64,000 nt of DNA from CAKUFA01 sp963646285 (lineage in GTDB: Bacteria > Bacillota > Clostridia > Christensenellales > Aristaeellaceae). Below, in pieces: positions 49,283 through 58,697 of this stretch (its first letter is position 1; every line of letters starts with the position of its first letter). The stretch lies in the NCBI GenBank assembly GCA_963646285.1, contig CAVIWF010000002.1:1-64000 (forward strand), written 5' to 3'. A model generated the notes under the pieces. The model made no database searches. It saw only the letters and a program-made list of their open reading frames with translations, and was not told the DNA's origin. The position numbers were made by a program, and so were the translations under genes.

Positions 49283-50149
49283 TTACCAGAACAGCAGCAG
49301 CCTGCCGGGCTGAATGCGCAGCTCTGCCCGATCCATGCTGAAAATTTCGCCATCCACGTTGAACCGCATACCGGGAGAATCGATAATGATGCTGTCGCAC
49401 AGCAAATGCTCGGTAATCTTGAAGGAGAGAATCTTGCCCATCATCAGCCCGGGAAGGTAGGGGGGGATCTTCCAGCGGGGCACGTTCTGTACCATGACCA
49501 CGTCCAGCTTGCCATCGTCAATTTTTGCTGCCGGGCAGATGGGAATACCGCCGCCGATGAAGCGTCCGTTGGCAACGCTGCAAATCAGCACATCCCGTTC
49601 GCTTTCCTGACCGTCAATATTGAGACGTACGTGGATCTTTTTGTGGTGGAACACGGCACGCACCAGCCCGACCAGATAGGGGAGAATACCACGCACATAT
49701 TTCTTTGCTGCCAGGGTGTAGTCCAGCACCGTAACGTCAAACCCGGCGCCGCTGACGTTCAGGAACATTCGATCATTCATGGAACAAATATCCACCGCAC
49801 GGGGCTGACGGCTGAGAATGAAATCCAGGGCTTCCAAGGGTCTGGTGGGGGAACCGGTGGATTTCACAAAGTCATTGCCTGTGCCTGCGGGAATGATCCC
49901 CAGCGGCACCTGAGTACCCAGCAAACCGCATGCCACTTCAAAGGAAGTACCGTCGCCCCCCACGGCAATCACGCCCGTGCAATCTGCATGGGCGGCGGCT
50001 TCACGGGCAAGGGAAGTGGCGTGCCCCGGGCAATCTGTATGGTGGAACTCGGCAGGGATGCCACGGATGGTAATTTCATCCCTCAGCTGACGTTCAACTC
50101 GGGCGGCATAGCCATTCCCGGCTGTTCGGTTCACAATAAAGGTCAGCAT
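49283..50149 (-). CDS. Diacylglycerol kinase family lipid kinase (DagK/YegS-like)
   Basis: The 288-residue protein has the catalytic-domain motifs VGGDGTS near residue 65 and PAGTGNDF near residue 90. A beta-rich C-terminal domain follows, ending in the usual SMDRAELRI strand. Such enzymes phosphorylate diacylglycerol or related lipids, or use other polyol lipids. It probably acts at the inner membrane face. Start ATG 50149 follows GTGAGG. It is upstream of the acidic coiled-coil gene on the same strand, but a 111-base gap separates them. Confidence 0.85.
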   Translation of the reverse strand: MLTFIVNRTAGNGYAARVERQLRDEITIRGIPAEFHHTDCPGHATSLAREAAAHADCTGVIAVGGDGTSFEVACGLLGTQVPLGIIPAGTGNDFVKSTGSPTRPLEALDFILSRQPRAVDICSMNDRMFLNVSGAGFDVTVLDYTLAAKKYVRGILPYLVGLVRAVFHHKKIHVRLNIDGQESERDVLICSVANGRFIGGGIPICPAAKIDDGKLDVVMVQNVPRWKIPPYLPGLMMGKILSFKITEHLLCDSIIIDSPGMRFNVDGEIFSMDRAELRIQPGRLLLFW

Positions 50150-50320
50150 GCGTCATTCCTCACTTTCTCTTGTAACAGATACATGTTACCGCAAAGTAAG
50201 ATAAAAGTCAAATGGGAACAAGATTTTACATTATGTTCCTGCTGTAAAAAAAACACTTAGACAAGTTGCCACTTTTTTTGAACAACAATCGTACATAACT
50301 TCCACAATTCACCATAATGC

Positions 50321-50349
50321 TTGACGAAACGGCAAAATTTTGCTACAAT
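50321..50349 (+). promoter_or_regulatory. Promoter of the 730-residue orphan gene
   Basis: TTGACG (50321-50326), 17-base spacer, TACAAT (50344-50349), 59 bases before the start codon. Confidence 0.75.
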
Positions 50350-50407
50350 TTATACATTCAAAGCTGGCATTTCATCTTTATTATGATTGCAATGGAGGCA
50401 TTATCAG

Positions 50408-52600
50408 ATGAATCTTAATCGTGAGATTGTGTTCTCGTGGTTGGAGGAAGATAATACGCAGCGCGCTTATTTCCGTCTTAAGCCATTGCTCACTGTATCA
50501 GGCGATGTGCAGGAGGAAGCTGCCAAATTGTGGCCGGAGGATGGTGCTCTCCGCATTGTTCCTGACAAGAACGAGCAGGGATATTTTAAGGATCGGATGC
50601 GCTCCATGGGCAGCTTCTGCCTGATGGATCTGACGGCTTTCCCTGCAGAGGCCAACAAGATCCGCACCAATAAGAATTTCCATCCTGACCGTGACGAGCG
50701 GAATCAGTATATCCTTTATTCCGATGCGGTGAAGGCTGTGCCGGAAAACACCTTTTATGAGGTGCTGGAGGGAGCACCGGAGGATGCGGCCGACCTTGCT
50801 GCTCAGGCGTCAACGCCCCTGTTTATGGTGAAGCAGGGGGATGTGCTGTATGGACCTGTGCAGCGGCAGAACCCTGCAACCCCCGACCATGCCCCTGAAA
50901 TGGAAGCTGTGGTGTACGAGCTTTCCTGCCCGGATGGCAAGCAGCGGATGATCCTTTGCCGTGAGGAAGCCGTGGCTGCCAAGCAGGAGAATACCAAGCC
51001 GGAAGTCGTCAAGGCAGAGCCTGCACCGGCTGCGGAAGCACCACTGCCCATCGGCAAACCCCTGTCCATTCTGGATGAGAACAAGGGTTTTACGGAAACC
51101 CTGGCAGGGCTGAATCAGCCTGTGAGCAACGGGGCAAACCTGCTCCATCAGCGGCAGGAGGTTCATCATGAAGTGGTGCCTATGCAGCAGCTGACCGGTA
51201 CCCCCTTGATGCGCAGTGCCGGGGTGCGAACCTCTGTGCCTCGCCCCAAGAACTACGTGCAGGAAGTTGTGGCCAATCAGATGCGGGCTGCCCGGAATGA
51301 TCCTCCGGCGGCCCCCCTGCCCAACGGCGTTACCATGCGGGCTGTGGACAATCCTGTGGAGCGTGCCTGTGCTCAGCTTCAGCAAGCGTGGCAGATGCCG
51401 GAAGCACAGCAGCAGCTGGTGGATTTTGTTCTTTCTCTGCCGGGCATGAGTGCACGGATTGTGCCCTCTGTAGCCTCCTCCCAGGGAAAGACCCCCTTGC
51501 AGCAGGCCTTGCAGCATCGGCTGGATGACCTGGAGGCGGAGCGTCTGGCGGCATTGATTCAGCTGGATAAAGCCAAGGAAGACTTGGAAACCTTCCGCAA
51601 AAATGCGGTGGAAGCTGCCGGCAGTGCGGCTGCCCAGAACCTTCGGGAACAGGAAGCCAAGCTGGCAGCCTGCCAAAAGCAGCAGGCGGAAGTAAAGGAG
51701 CAGCTGAATGCGCTGTCTGCCCAGCGGGATGCTGTGGAGGCAGAAGTAGAGCGTCTGCGGCAGCATGACTATGCCGCTGCCCTGACGGATGCGCTGAACC
51801 GGGCACAAATGGTGATGCCGGTTCCGGGGCAGCCTTTGCGGATGCATACCCGGGTAGGGGAGAAGTCCTCACTGAGCGCCTTGGCCAAGACCTTTGCCAA
51901 GGCTTGCGAAGCTTCCGGCGTTCAGTGCACCTACAATGAGGCCGTCGCCTTTGTGGCAGCAATTGCCCTGTGCAAGCACGTAGGCCTTGCCTGCAAGACC
52001 ATGGCGCCTGTCACGACCCTGGCAGAGAACCTTGCCCATGCCATGGGCTGGCATGCAGGCTATGCACTGCAAACAGCCAATAACCAGACGCCTGTTGCGG
52101 ATCATTTGGGGACAGATGGCGTAACGCCCATGATCCTCCTGACCACGCTGGCGGCGAATGCGCCGGTTCCGGATGTGTGCACCTTCACCCTTGGGGATGC
52201 AGCCGAAGACTTTACCCGCAGCGCTGCTTACGGAGCGGATCCCTATCCTGTGATCACCCTGCCGGAGATGACCTTTGTGGCAGAACAAAAGCGGGATGGT
52301 GCTCCCCTTTCCCTGCAGGGATTGAAGACTTCCTTTACCGAGGAAGAATTGACCGGGGTGCATAAGGTGCTGGCTGCTGTGCTGCAGAAGGTTCAGCCTT
52401 TGTCCGGCAAGGCAGTGAGCGAAATGGAGCGTTTTGTGCTCCTATGTGCAGATGCCATGGAAGGCGGCCTGGCAGCGGCATGTGATTGGGCAATTCAGTG
52501 GTGGATCCTGCCGAGAATCATGGGCAATGCAGCAAAGATGGCGGATCTGCGGCCGCTGCTGCTGGAGTATCCCCTCGGTCTGGCAAAGATCACCTGCTGA
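50408..52600 (+). CDS. Hypothetical multidomain protein, 730 residues
   Basis: I do not recognise this family. Three zones are visible. An N-terminal ~200-residue globular part starts MNLNREIVFSWLEED. A Pro/Ala-rich linker (~200-330) leads to a helical region and long coiled coil (~370-450). A C-terminal ~270-residue globular part contains many Ala and Thr, but no Walker A or metal motif. No signal peptide or membrane segment. Start ATG 50408 follows GGAGG. It is monocistronic with promoter and terminator. It could be a structural or scaffold protein; this is only an impression from the coiled coil. Confidence 0.75.
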   Translation: MNLNREIVFSWLEEDNTQRAYFRLKPLLTVSGDVQEEAAKLWPEDGALRIVPDKNEQGYFKDRMRSMGSFCLMDLTAFPAEANKIRTNKNFHPDRDERNQYILYSDAVKAVPENTFYEVLEGAPEDAADLAAQASTPLFMVKQGDVLYGPVQRQNPATPDHAPEMEAVVYELSCPDGKQRMILCREEAVAAKQENTKPEVVKAEPAPAAEAPLPIGKPLSILDENKGFTETLAGLNQPVSNGANLLHQRQEVHHEVVPMQQLTGTPLMRSAGVRTSVPRPKNYVQEVVANQMRAARNDPPAAPLPNGVTMRAVDNPVERACAQLQQAWQMPEAQQQLVDFVLSLPGMSARIVPSVASSQGKTPLQQALQHRLDDLEAERLAALIQLDKAKEDLETFRKNAVEAAGSAAAQNLREQEAKLAACQKQQAEVKEQLNALSAQRDAVEAEVERLRQHDYAAALTDALNRAQMVMPVPGQPLRMHTRVGEKSSLSALAKTFAKACEASGVQCTYNEAVAFVAAIALCKHVGLACKTMAPVTTLAENLAHAMGWHAGYALQTANNQTPVADHLGTDGVTPMILLTTLAANAPVPDVCTFTLGDAAEDFTRSAAYGADPYPVITLPEMTFVAEQKRDGAPLSLQGLKTSFTEEELTGVHKVLAAVLQKVQPLSGKAVSEMERFVLLCADAMEGGLAAACDWAIQWWILPRIMGNAAKMADLRPLLLEYPLGLAKITC

Positions 52601-52660
52601 ACCATGCTGCGTCAATGAACAGGGCAACGGATAACCTGTTGAAAACTTATTCATAAGAAG

Positions 52661-52706
52661 GCGGAGCTTTCTCCCACCCTGAGGTGGTGAAAAGCTCCGC
52701 TTTTGT
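52661..52706. terminator. Bidirectional terminator between the orphan gene and kduD
   Basis: GCGGAGCTTT (52661-52670) pairs with AAAGCTCCGC (52691-52700), followed by TTTTGTT. Confidence 0.85.
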
Positions 52707-52726
52707 TACCCTATCTTGCAGTCAAC

Positions 52727-53521
52727 TCAGGGCTGCTTGCCGATGTAAGCAAGGATGCCGCCGTCCACATACAGGATGTGGCCGTTCACAAAGTTGCTGG
52801 CGTCGCTGGCCAGGAACACAGCCGGTCCTACCAGGTCACTGGTATCGCCCCAACGATTGGCAGGGGTCTTGGCACGGATGAAGCTGTCGAAAGGATGCAT
52901 GCTGCCATCAGGCTGCTTCTCACGGAGGGGAGCGGTCTGGGGGGTAGCAATGTAGCCGGGTCCAATGCCGTTGCACTGAATGTTGTACTGACCGTATTCG
53001 GAGCAGATGTTCCGGGTCAGCATCTTCAGGCCGCCCTTGGCAGCTGCATAGGCGCTGACGGTTTCACGACCCAGTTCGCTCATCATGGAGCAGATGTTGA
53101 TGATCTTGCCGTGGCCCTTCTTGATCATGGAAGGAATGCAGGCCTTGCTCACGATGAAGGGAGCGTTCAGGTCAACATCGATGACCTTGCGGAAATCAGC
53201 GGCGCTCATTTCGCACATGGGAATCCGCTTGATGATACCGGCGTTGTTCACCAGAATGTCGATGACGCCAACTTCCTCTTCCACCTTGGCAACCAGTGCG
53301 TTGACGGCTTCCTCATTCGTCACGTCGCATACATAGCCATGCGCCTTGATGCCCTCGGCTTCATAGGCGGCCATGCCCTTGTTCACCAGATCCTGATTGA
53401 TGTCGTTGAACACGATGGTTGCGCCTGCCTTGGCCATGCCGGTTGCAATGGCGAAGCCAATGCCGTAGCTTGCACCGGTCACCAGTGCTACCTTACCTTC
53501 CAAAGAAAACATGTTTTCCAT
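52727..53521 (-). CDS. kduD: 2-dehydro-3-deoxy-D-gluconate 5-dehydrogenase-type SDR (KduD)
   Basis: The 264-residue short-chain dehydrogenase has the cofactor motif TGASYGIG near residue 15, NNAG, and the catalytic Ser..Tyr-x3-Lys set (INICSMM, SAYAAAK). The C-terminal FVNGHILYVDGG matches the kduD/gluconate 5-dehydrogenase branch. With KduI upstream, the expected reaction is 2,5-diketo-3-deoxygluconate to 2-keto-3-deoxygluconate. It is the last gene of the uxaB-uxaA-kduI-kduD operon. Gluconate 5-dehydrogenase activity cannot be excluded from sequence. Confidence 0.85.
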   Translation of the reverse strand: MENMFSLEGKVALVTGASYGIGFAIATGMAKAGATIVFNDINQDLVNKGMAAYEAEGIKAHGYVCDVTNEEAVNALVAKVEEEVGVIDILVNNAGIIKRIPMCEMSAADFRKVIDVDLNAPFIVSKACIPSMIKKGHGKIINICSMMSELGRETVSAYAAAKGGLKMLTRNICSEYGQYNIQCNGIGPGYIATPQTAPLREKQPDGSMHPFDSFIRAKTPANRWGDTSDLVGPAVFLASDASNFVNGHILYVDGGILAYIGKQP

Positions 53522-53547
53522 TTCGGTCGCCTCCTTAAAAGTGGGTT

Positions 53548-54378
53548 TTATCGCAGATCCTTCATTGCGACAGGATCCATGTCGTCAAAGTCCTGATTCT
53601 CGCCAACCATGCCCCAAATGAAGGTATAGGCACGGGTGGCGGAAGCGGAGTGAATGCTCCAGCTGGGGCTGATGACAGCCTGCTCGTTCCGCATCACCAG
53701 ATGGCGGGTTTCCGTAGGTTCACCCATGTAGTGGAACACCACGGCATCTTCCGGCAGGTCAAAGTAGAGGTAAACTTCCATGCGGCGGTCATGGGTGTGG
53801 CAGGGCATGGTGTTCCACACACTGCCGGGCATCAGGGTGGTCATGCCCATTTCCAGCTGGCAGCTTTCCACCTGACCGGGGAGAATGTACTTGCAGATGG
53901 TGCGGTGGTTGCTTTCCTCCATGGTGCCAAGCTCCACCTTAATGCAGTCTTCCGGGCGGATGTACACCGTGGGATAGGTCATGTGGGCAGGGGCACTGTT
54001 GAAGTAGAACTTGGCAGGATGGGCTGCATCCACGCTTTCCATTTTCACTTCACGGCTGCCCATGCCGATGTACAGACCGTCCCGGTGGCGCAGGGTGTAC
54101 ACGGTGCCATCCACCGTCACCGTGCCTTCACCGCCGATGTTGATGATGCCGATTTCCCGGCGCTGCAGGAAGTATTCAGCCCGAAGCTCATCACCGGCGT
54201 CAAGGGTCAGTGCCCTGGTTGCAGGCACAGCACTGCCGGTAATGATGCGGTCAATGTGGCTGTATACCATCTTGACTTCATCAGGCTTGAACAGATCGTC
54301 AATCAGAAATTCCTTCCGAAGCCGGGTGGTATCGTAGGACTTCATATCCAAAGGACTGCAAGCAGTACGCAGTTCCAT
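53548..54378 (-). CDS. kduI: 5-dehydro-4-deoxy-D-glucuronate isomerase (KduI)
   Basis: The 276-residue cupin-type isomerase contains the zinc-ligand segment CHTHDRRMEVYLYF near residue 195 and PSWSIHSA. The length is standard. It converts the unsaturated uronate released from pectin or glycosaminoglycan lyase products to the diketo acid used by KduD. Ribosome site AAAGGAGG. It lies between uxaA and kduD, 18 and 26 bases away. Note the oligomannuronate-free setting: only galacturonate-type genes are here. Confidence 0.93.
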   Translation of the reverse strand: MELRTACSPLDMKSYDTTRLRKEFLIDDLFKPDEVKMVYSHIDRIITGSAVPATRALTLDAGDELRAEYFLQRREIGIINIGGEGTVTVDGTVYTLRHRDGLYIGMGSREVKMESVDAAHPAKFYFNSAPAHMTYPTVYIRPEDCIKVELGTMEESNHRTICKYILPGQVESCQLEMGMTTLMPGSVWNTMPCHTHDRRMEVYLYFDLPEDAVVFHYMGEPTETRHLVMRNEQAVISPSWSIHSASATRAYTFIWGMVGENQDFDDMDPVAMKDLR

Positions 54379-54396
54379 GGCTTTTACCTCCTTTGC

Positions 54397-55878
54397 TTAC
54401 AGGGTTACGCCTGTCTTGAAAATGGCCATGTCGTGATAGCCGTTGCGTTCGCTGCACACTTCACGGCCGCTGGCTGTTGCCAAAACAAAATCCATCAACG
54501 CCTGAGAAAGCTCCGGCAGGGTTTTCCCGTCCAGCAGCTCGCCGGCATTAAAGTCGATCCAGCCCTTTTTCATGTTGGCAAGGCGGCTGTTGCTGGCAAT
54601 CTTCACGGTAGGCACAGGGGAAGCGAAGGGCGTTCCCCGTCCGGTGGAGAACAGAACGATCTGTGCGCCGGAAGCTGCCAGAGCCGTTGCTGCCACCAGG
54701 TCATTGCCGGGGGCGGAAAGCAGGTTCAAGCCCTGCTCCTGCACCTTTTGACCATAGCGGAGCACATCCTTGACCGGGGCAAAGCCGCTCTTCTGGGTGC
54801 AGCCGAGAGCCTTGTCTTCCAGGGTGGAAATGCCGCCAGCCTTGTTGCCGGGGGAAGGATTCTCGTAGATCGTCTGGTGATGCTCCTCAAAGTAATGCTT
54901 GAAGTCGTTGATCAGGCAGACGGTTTTATCAAACATTTCCCGGGTTTCGCAGCGATCCATCAGGATGGTTTCAGCACCGAACATTTCCGGCACTTCCGTC
55001 AGGATGGCGCTGCCACCCTGGGCAATCAGCAGGTCGGAGAAGCCGCCGATGACCGGGTTGGCCGTAATGCCGCTGAAGCCGTCGGAACCGCCGCACTTCA
55101 GGCCAATCACCAGCTTGGAAGCAGGGCAGGGGACACGCTTTTCACTGCGCATGTGGTCGGCCAGCTCCTTGAGGAGCTTCATGCCTTCCTCCACCTCATC
55201 CTCCACCTGCTGGCTGATGAGGAAACGCACACGATCCTGATCGTAGTCGCCCATGCGCTTGCGGATCTCTTCCACGCCGCTGTTCTCGCAGCCCAGACCC
55301 AGCACCAGCACGCCACCCACATTGGGATGGGTTGCCAGGTCGGCAAGCACGTTGCGGGTGTTTTCCTGATCCTCGCTCATCTGGGAGCAGCCGTAGGGAT
55401 GGGTGAAGGCAAAGACACCTTCCACACCTTCGCCTGCAAGAGTCTGCGCCTTCCGTTCCAGAGAGCGTGCCACATCATTGACGCAGCCCACAGTAGGCAG
55501 AATCCACAGCTCGTTGCGCACACCCACCCGGCCATCCTTCCGGGGATAGCCCTGGAAAACGGCAGGGGCGGCAGGCGTTACCTGAGGATAGGTGGGATGA
55601 TAGGCATAGCTCAATTCGCCGGACAGCAGGGTATGCAGGTTGTGCACATGCACATGACTGCCCTGGGGAATATCACATTTTGCTTCACCAATGGGGAAGC
55701 CGTACTTGATGACTTTTTCACCGGCAGGGATGGCTTGCAGCGCCACCTTGTGCCCTGCAGGCACATCGTCCTGCAGGGTCAGGGTGATGCCGTCAGCCTC
55801 CGCTTGGTCGCCTTTGCTCAAGGGCATCAGAGCAACGGCCACATTGTCGGTGGGGCTGATTCGCAGCAGTTCACGCAT
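54397..55878 (-). CDS. uxaA: Altronate dehydratase (UxaA)
   Basis: The 493-residue protein has an N-terminal SAF-type domain (residues ~1-95) and a large C-terminal domain with CSQMSED, GLGCENSG, CGGSDGFSG and ENPSPGNKAGG, all typical of UxaA/GarD dehydratases. Cysteines are consistent with an iron site. The reaction is D-altronate to 2-keto-3-deoxygluconate. It starts four bases after the uxaB stop. Ribosome site GGAGGC. Confidence 0.94.
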   Translation of the reverse strand: MRELLRISPTDNVAVALMPLSKGDQAEADGITLTLQDDVPAGHKVALQAIPAGEKVIKYGFPIGEAKCDIPQGSHVHVHNLHTLLSGELSYAYHPTYPQVTPAAPAVFQGYPRKDGRVGVRNELWILPTVGCVNDVARSLERKAQTLAGEGVEGVFAFTHPYGCSQMSEDQENTRNVLADLATHPNVGGVLVLGLGCENSGVEEIRKRMGDYDQDRVRFLISQQVEDEVEEGMKLLKELADHMRSEKRVPCPASKLVIGLKCGGSDGFSGITANPVIGGFSDLLIAQGGSAILTEVPEMFGAETILMDRCETREMFDKTVCLINDFKHYFEEHHQTIYENPSPGNKAGGISTLEDKALGCTQKSGFAPVKDVLRYGQKVQEQGLNLLSAPGNDLVAATALAASGAQIVLFSTGRGTPFASPVPTVKIASNSRLANMKKGWIDFNAGELLDGKTLPELSQALMDFVLATASGREVCSERNGYHDMAIFKTGVTL

Positions 55879-55882
55879 GTTT

Positions 55883-57352
55883 TCAGCCTCCGAAGCGTTC
55901 TGTCATCACCGTACGGGCACCACGGGTCAGCACATCTTCCAGGGATGCGGATACACTGTCTGCCAGTCCGGGAACCTTGGTCAGATCCTGACCGAAGAAG
56001 GTTTCATTGGACAGGAACAGCTGCACCATTTCCTTGGCAGGCTTGTCGGAATTGTTGGCGAAGAATTCCACCACGGCGGCATCGTCCTGCAGGGTGTAGG
56101 GCTGACCGTTCCGCTCGCATACCAGCTTGCCGTCCACCAGCTTGCCGCCGTGATACAGTGCCATCAGGGTGGCAATGGAGAAAGTCAGGTGCTCAGGCAG
56201 CTTGCCGAACTTGTCCACATAGCCCAGCAGGGAAGGCATGCAGCGGGCACGCCACTTGCTGACGCTGTTCAGGCAGATGGACATAAGGGCATGCTTGATG
56301 TAGGGGTTCATGAACCGACCCGTTACGGCTTCAGCAAAGGCCAGCAGGTCTTCCTTAGGCAGGGTCAGGGTGGGAATGACTTCATCGTACAGGGTCTTCT
56401 GCATGAAGGTCTTGATCATGGGATCATTCATGGCATCCAGCACGTAGTCATAGCCGCACAGGTAGGCAGCAGGCACGAAGGAGGTGTGAGCACCGTTCAG
56501 GATGCGCACCTTGCGCTGCTTGTAGGGCTTCTGATTATCGGTGTAGATGACAGGCAGGCCGCAGTCCGGCAGGGGCAGCTCCTTGGAAATGTCCTTGGCG
56601 GATTCGATAACCCACAGGCCGAAGGGTTCTGCTGTGACAAGGATGCGATCCTCATAGCCCAGCTTGTTCCAAATGGCCTGATCCTCTCCACGGGGATAGC
56701 CGGTCACGATACGGTCCACCAGGGTGGAGGTGAACACGCAGGCATTTTCCAGCCACTGCTCGAACTTTTCGCCCAGGTTCCACAGCTTGGCCAGCGCCAT
56801 GACGCACTTCTTCAGCATGATGCCGTTGTCGTCAATCAGCTCCACAGGCAGGATGATCAAGCCCTTGTCCTCGGCATAGTTGAAGTGCTCGGCACGCTCA
56901 AACAGCAGCTTGGTCAGCTTGCCGGGATAGGAATGGGGCGGGCAGTACTCGAACTTGTCCGTTTCGTCCAGCACAATGCCGGCTTCCGTGGTGTTGCTGA
57001 CGATGAAGCGCAGCGTATCCAGCTTGGCATAGGCTGCATACTTCTCGTAGTCGGCATAGGCATCCACAGCGTCGGCTACAGAGGTCACCACACGGTCAAG
57101 CTCCACCGGCTTGCCATCTACCAGACCACGAAGCAGCACGGTGTAACGGTAGTCCTGCTCCTTAAAGGCAGGGAACAGGGTGCCCATCTCGATGGGCTTC
57201 ACCAGCACGATATCACCATTGAAATCGGTCTTCTCGTTGGCAATGTCGATCATGTAATCAACAAAAGCGCGCAGGAAGTTACCCTCACCGAATTGCAGTA
57301 CTCGAACAGGACGCACAGGAGCATCCTTCATGGCAGCCGTGAGACGTTCCAT
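55883..57352 (-). CDS. uxaB: Tagaturonate reductase (UxaB)
   Basis: The 489-residue protein is a mannitol-dehydrogenase-family polyol/uronate reductase: VLQFGEGNFLRAFVD at the N-terminus for the dinucleotide, and KVRILNGAHTSFVP in the catalytic region, in which Lys and His serve catalysis. It reduces D-tagaturonate to D-altronate with NADH. Start ATG 57352 follows CAGGAGGG. It is first in the operon. A LacI-type operator (57385-57402) and promoter precede it. Confidence 0.94.
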   Translation of the reverse strand: MERLTAAMKDAPVRPVRVLQFGEGNFLRAFVDYMIDIANEKTDFNGDIVLVKPIEMGTLFPAFKEQDYRYTVLLRGLVDGKPVELDRVVTSVADAVDAYADYEKYAAYAKLDTLRFIVSNTTEAGIVLDETDKFEYCPPHSYPGKLTKLLFERAEHFNYAEDKGLIILPVELIDDNGIMLKKCVMALAKLWNLGEKFEQWLENACVFTSTLVDRIVTGYPRGEDQAIWNKLGYEDRILVTAEPFGLWVIESAKDISKELPLPDCGLPVIYTDNQKPYKQRKVRILNGAHTSFVPAAYLCGYDYVLDAMNDPMIKTFMQKTLYDEVIPTLTLPKEDLLAFAEAVTGRFMNPYIKHALMSICLNSVSKWRARCMPSLLGYVDKFGKLPEHLTFSIATLMALYHGGKLVDGKLVCERNGQPYTLQDDAAVVEFFANNSDKPAKEMVQLFLSNETFFGQDLTKVPGLADSVSASLEDVLTRGARTVMTERFGG

Positions 57353-57384
57353 TTCATATCCCTCCTGATGTTGATGCTTCATGT

Positions 57385-57402
57385 CGTGTAAACATTTACA
57401 CG
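57385..57402. promoter_or_regulatory. LacI-family operator 1 in the uxaB leader
   Basis: CGTGTAAA-CA-TTTACACG is a perfect 18-base palindrome placed just downstream of the uxaB promoter. A repressor bound here would block transcription. It matches operator 2 in 10 of 14 core positions. Confidence 0.8.
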
Positions 57403-57413
57403 TCTTCCTGCTT

Positions 57414-57442
57414 ATCTTACTACTTTTCCCTGTGTACGTCAA
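57414..57442 (-). promoter_or_regulatory. uxaB operon promoter
   Basis: On the minus strand TTGACG (57442-57437), 17-base spacer, TAAGAT (57419-57414). Confidence 0.7.
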
Positions 57443-57535
57443 TCCGTTTCGCAAAAAAATTCCACGCAGTCTCAAAAACTTTCAACAATCAGGTAAAACA
57501 ACGGAAATTTTCATCCAGTTGCGCTGAAAAAAACG

Positions 57536-57564
57536 TTGCAATCATCCTGAAAATGACGTATAAT
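57536..57564 (+). promoter_or_regulatory. Promoter of the LacI-family regulator gene
   Basis: TTGCAA (57536-57541), 17-base spacer, TATAAT (57559-57564). Confidence 0.8.
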
Positions 57565-57579
57565 GAACGTGGAAATTCC

Positions 57580-57595
57580 ATGTAAGTCTTTACAT
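57580..57595. promoter_or_regulatory. LacI-family operator 2 before the regulator gene
   Basis: ATGTAA-GTCT-TTACAT is a perfect palindrome lying near the expected start of the regulator transcript. It suggests autorepression together with control of the divergent operon. Confidence 0.7.
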
Positions 57596-57614
57596 TTATG
57601 CGAAAGGATACGCC

Positions 57615-58622
57615 ATGAACATTTATGATATTTCCCGGCGTGCTGGCGTTTCCATTGCCACTGTGTCCCGGGTACTGAATAACAGCACCCACGTGAGCCA
57701 AAAGACCAAGGACAAGGTAATGGCGGTTATTAACGAAAGCGGTTATGTGCCCAATGCCTTTGCCCGGGGGCTTGGCTTGAACACGATGAAGACCATCGGC
57801 CTGCTGTGTCCCAATGCTGCCGACTCTTATCTGGCACAGGCGCTGGGCTTTCTGGAACAGGAGTTCCGCAATCACCAGTATAACTGTGTCCTGTCCTGCA
57901 CGGGGAAGGAGCTGGCCGCCCGGGAGGATGGGGTGTCCCAGCTGATGAACCGGCATGTGGACGGTCTTGTGCTCATGGGCTCCAGCTTTATTGAAGAAAA
58001 CGATGCTGACAATGAGTACATCCGTCAGGCTGCCAAGGTCATGCCGGTGGTGATCCTGAATGGGTCCTTCCTGTATGATAATGTGTACTGCGTGCTGTGT
58101 GATGATCGGCGTGCCACTAAGGAGGCCTGTCGTTTCCTGATTGAGTCGGGATGCAAGCATGTGCTGTACCTGCATCACAGCCGCAATTATTCCGGGCAGA
58201 AGAAGCTGCAGGGATACTGCGAAGGACTGGAAAGCTGCGGTATGCCGGTGCGCAAGGAACTGATCCATCTCTTCAGTGAGGATAAAATGAGCGTTCCCCA
58301 TGTGCGGGACTATCTTGTGCATCTTCATGAAGAAGGGCTTCAGTTCGACGCTGTGCTGTCATCGGAGGATATTTTGGCGGTGGGCGCCGCCAAGTATGCC
58401 CGGGTGGTGCACCAGAGCATTCCCAAACAGCTGAGCATCATCGGCTACAATAATTCAAACTTCTGCCTGTGCTGCGAGCCGGAGCTGACCAGTGTGGACA
58501 ACCGGCTGAACGCCCTGTGCAGCCACTGCGTTACCACCATGCTGGGGGTGCTGGAAGGACGGGAAATGCCCCAACGCACGGTTTTCACGGCGGAGATGGT
58601 TCGCCGGGGAAGTACCTTGTGA
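57615..58622 (+). CDS. LacI-family regulator of hexuronate catabolism
   Basis: The 335-residue protein has the N-terminal helix-turn-helix NIYDISRRAGVSIATVSRVLN with hinge helix, then a periplasmic-binding-type effector domain (GYNNSNFC as the ligand-pocket segment). It lies between two matching operators and next to uxa/kdu genes, so it probably represses them and responds to a hexuronate or 2-keto-3-deoxygluconate. Ribosome site AAAGGATA. The specific effector is not decidable from sequence. Confidence 0.88.
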   Translation: MNIYDISRRAGVSIATVSRVLNNSTHVSQKTKDKVMAVINESGYVPNAFARGLGLNTMKTIGLLCPNAADSYLAQALGFLEQEFRNHQYNCVLSCTGKELAAREDGVSQLMNRHVDGLVLMGSSFIEENDADNEYIRQAAKVMPVVILNGSFLYDNVYCVLCDDRRATKEACRFLIESGCKHVLYLHHSRNYSGQKKLQGYCEGLESCGMPVRKELIHLFSEDKMSVPHVRDYLVHLHEEGLQFDAVLSSEDILAVGAAKYARVVHQSIPKQLSIIGYNNSNFCLCCEPELTSVDNRLNALCSHCVTTMLGVLEGREMPQRTVFTAEMVRRGSTL

Positions 58623-58626
58623 CCTC

Positions 58627-58668
58627 ACACCTGAATAGGTGTTGGATCAATGACCGGTTTTCGGTCAT
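58627..58668 (+). other. Two small hairpins between the regulator gene and uxaC
   Basis: ACACCT-GAAT-AGGTGT (58627-58642) and ATGACCG-gtttt-CGGTCAT (58650-58668). Neither has a T-run, so uxaC is probably transcribed from the regulator promoter, with the hairpins tuning stability. Confidence 0.5.
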
Positions 58669-58697
58669 ATAGAGCAAATGATAAAGGAGTAAGAACG

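Noticed and set aside
53650..56262. 870-residue plus-strand open frame
   Set aside because: It is wholly antisense to kduI, uxaA and part of uxaB, and His/Gly/Val-rich like other antisense shadows in this GC-rich sequence.
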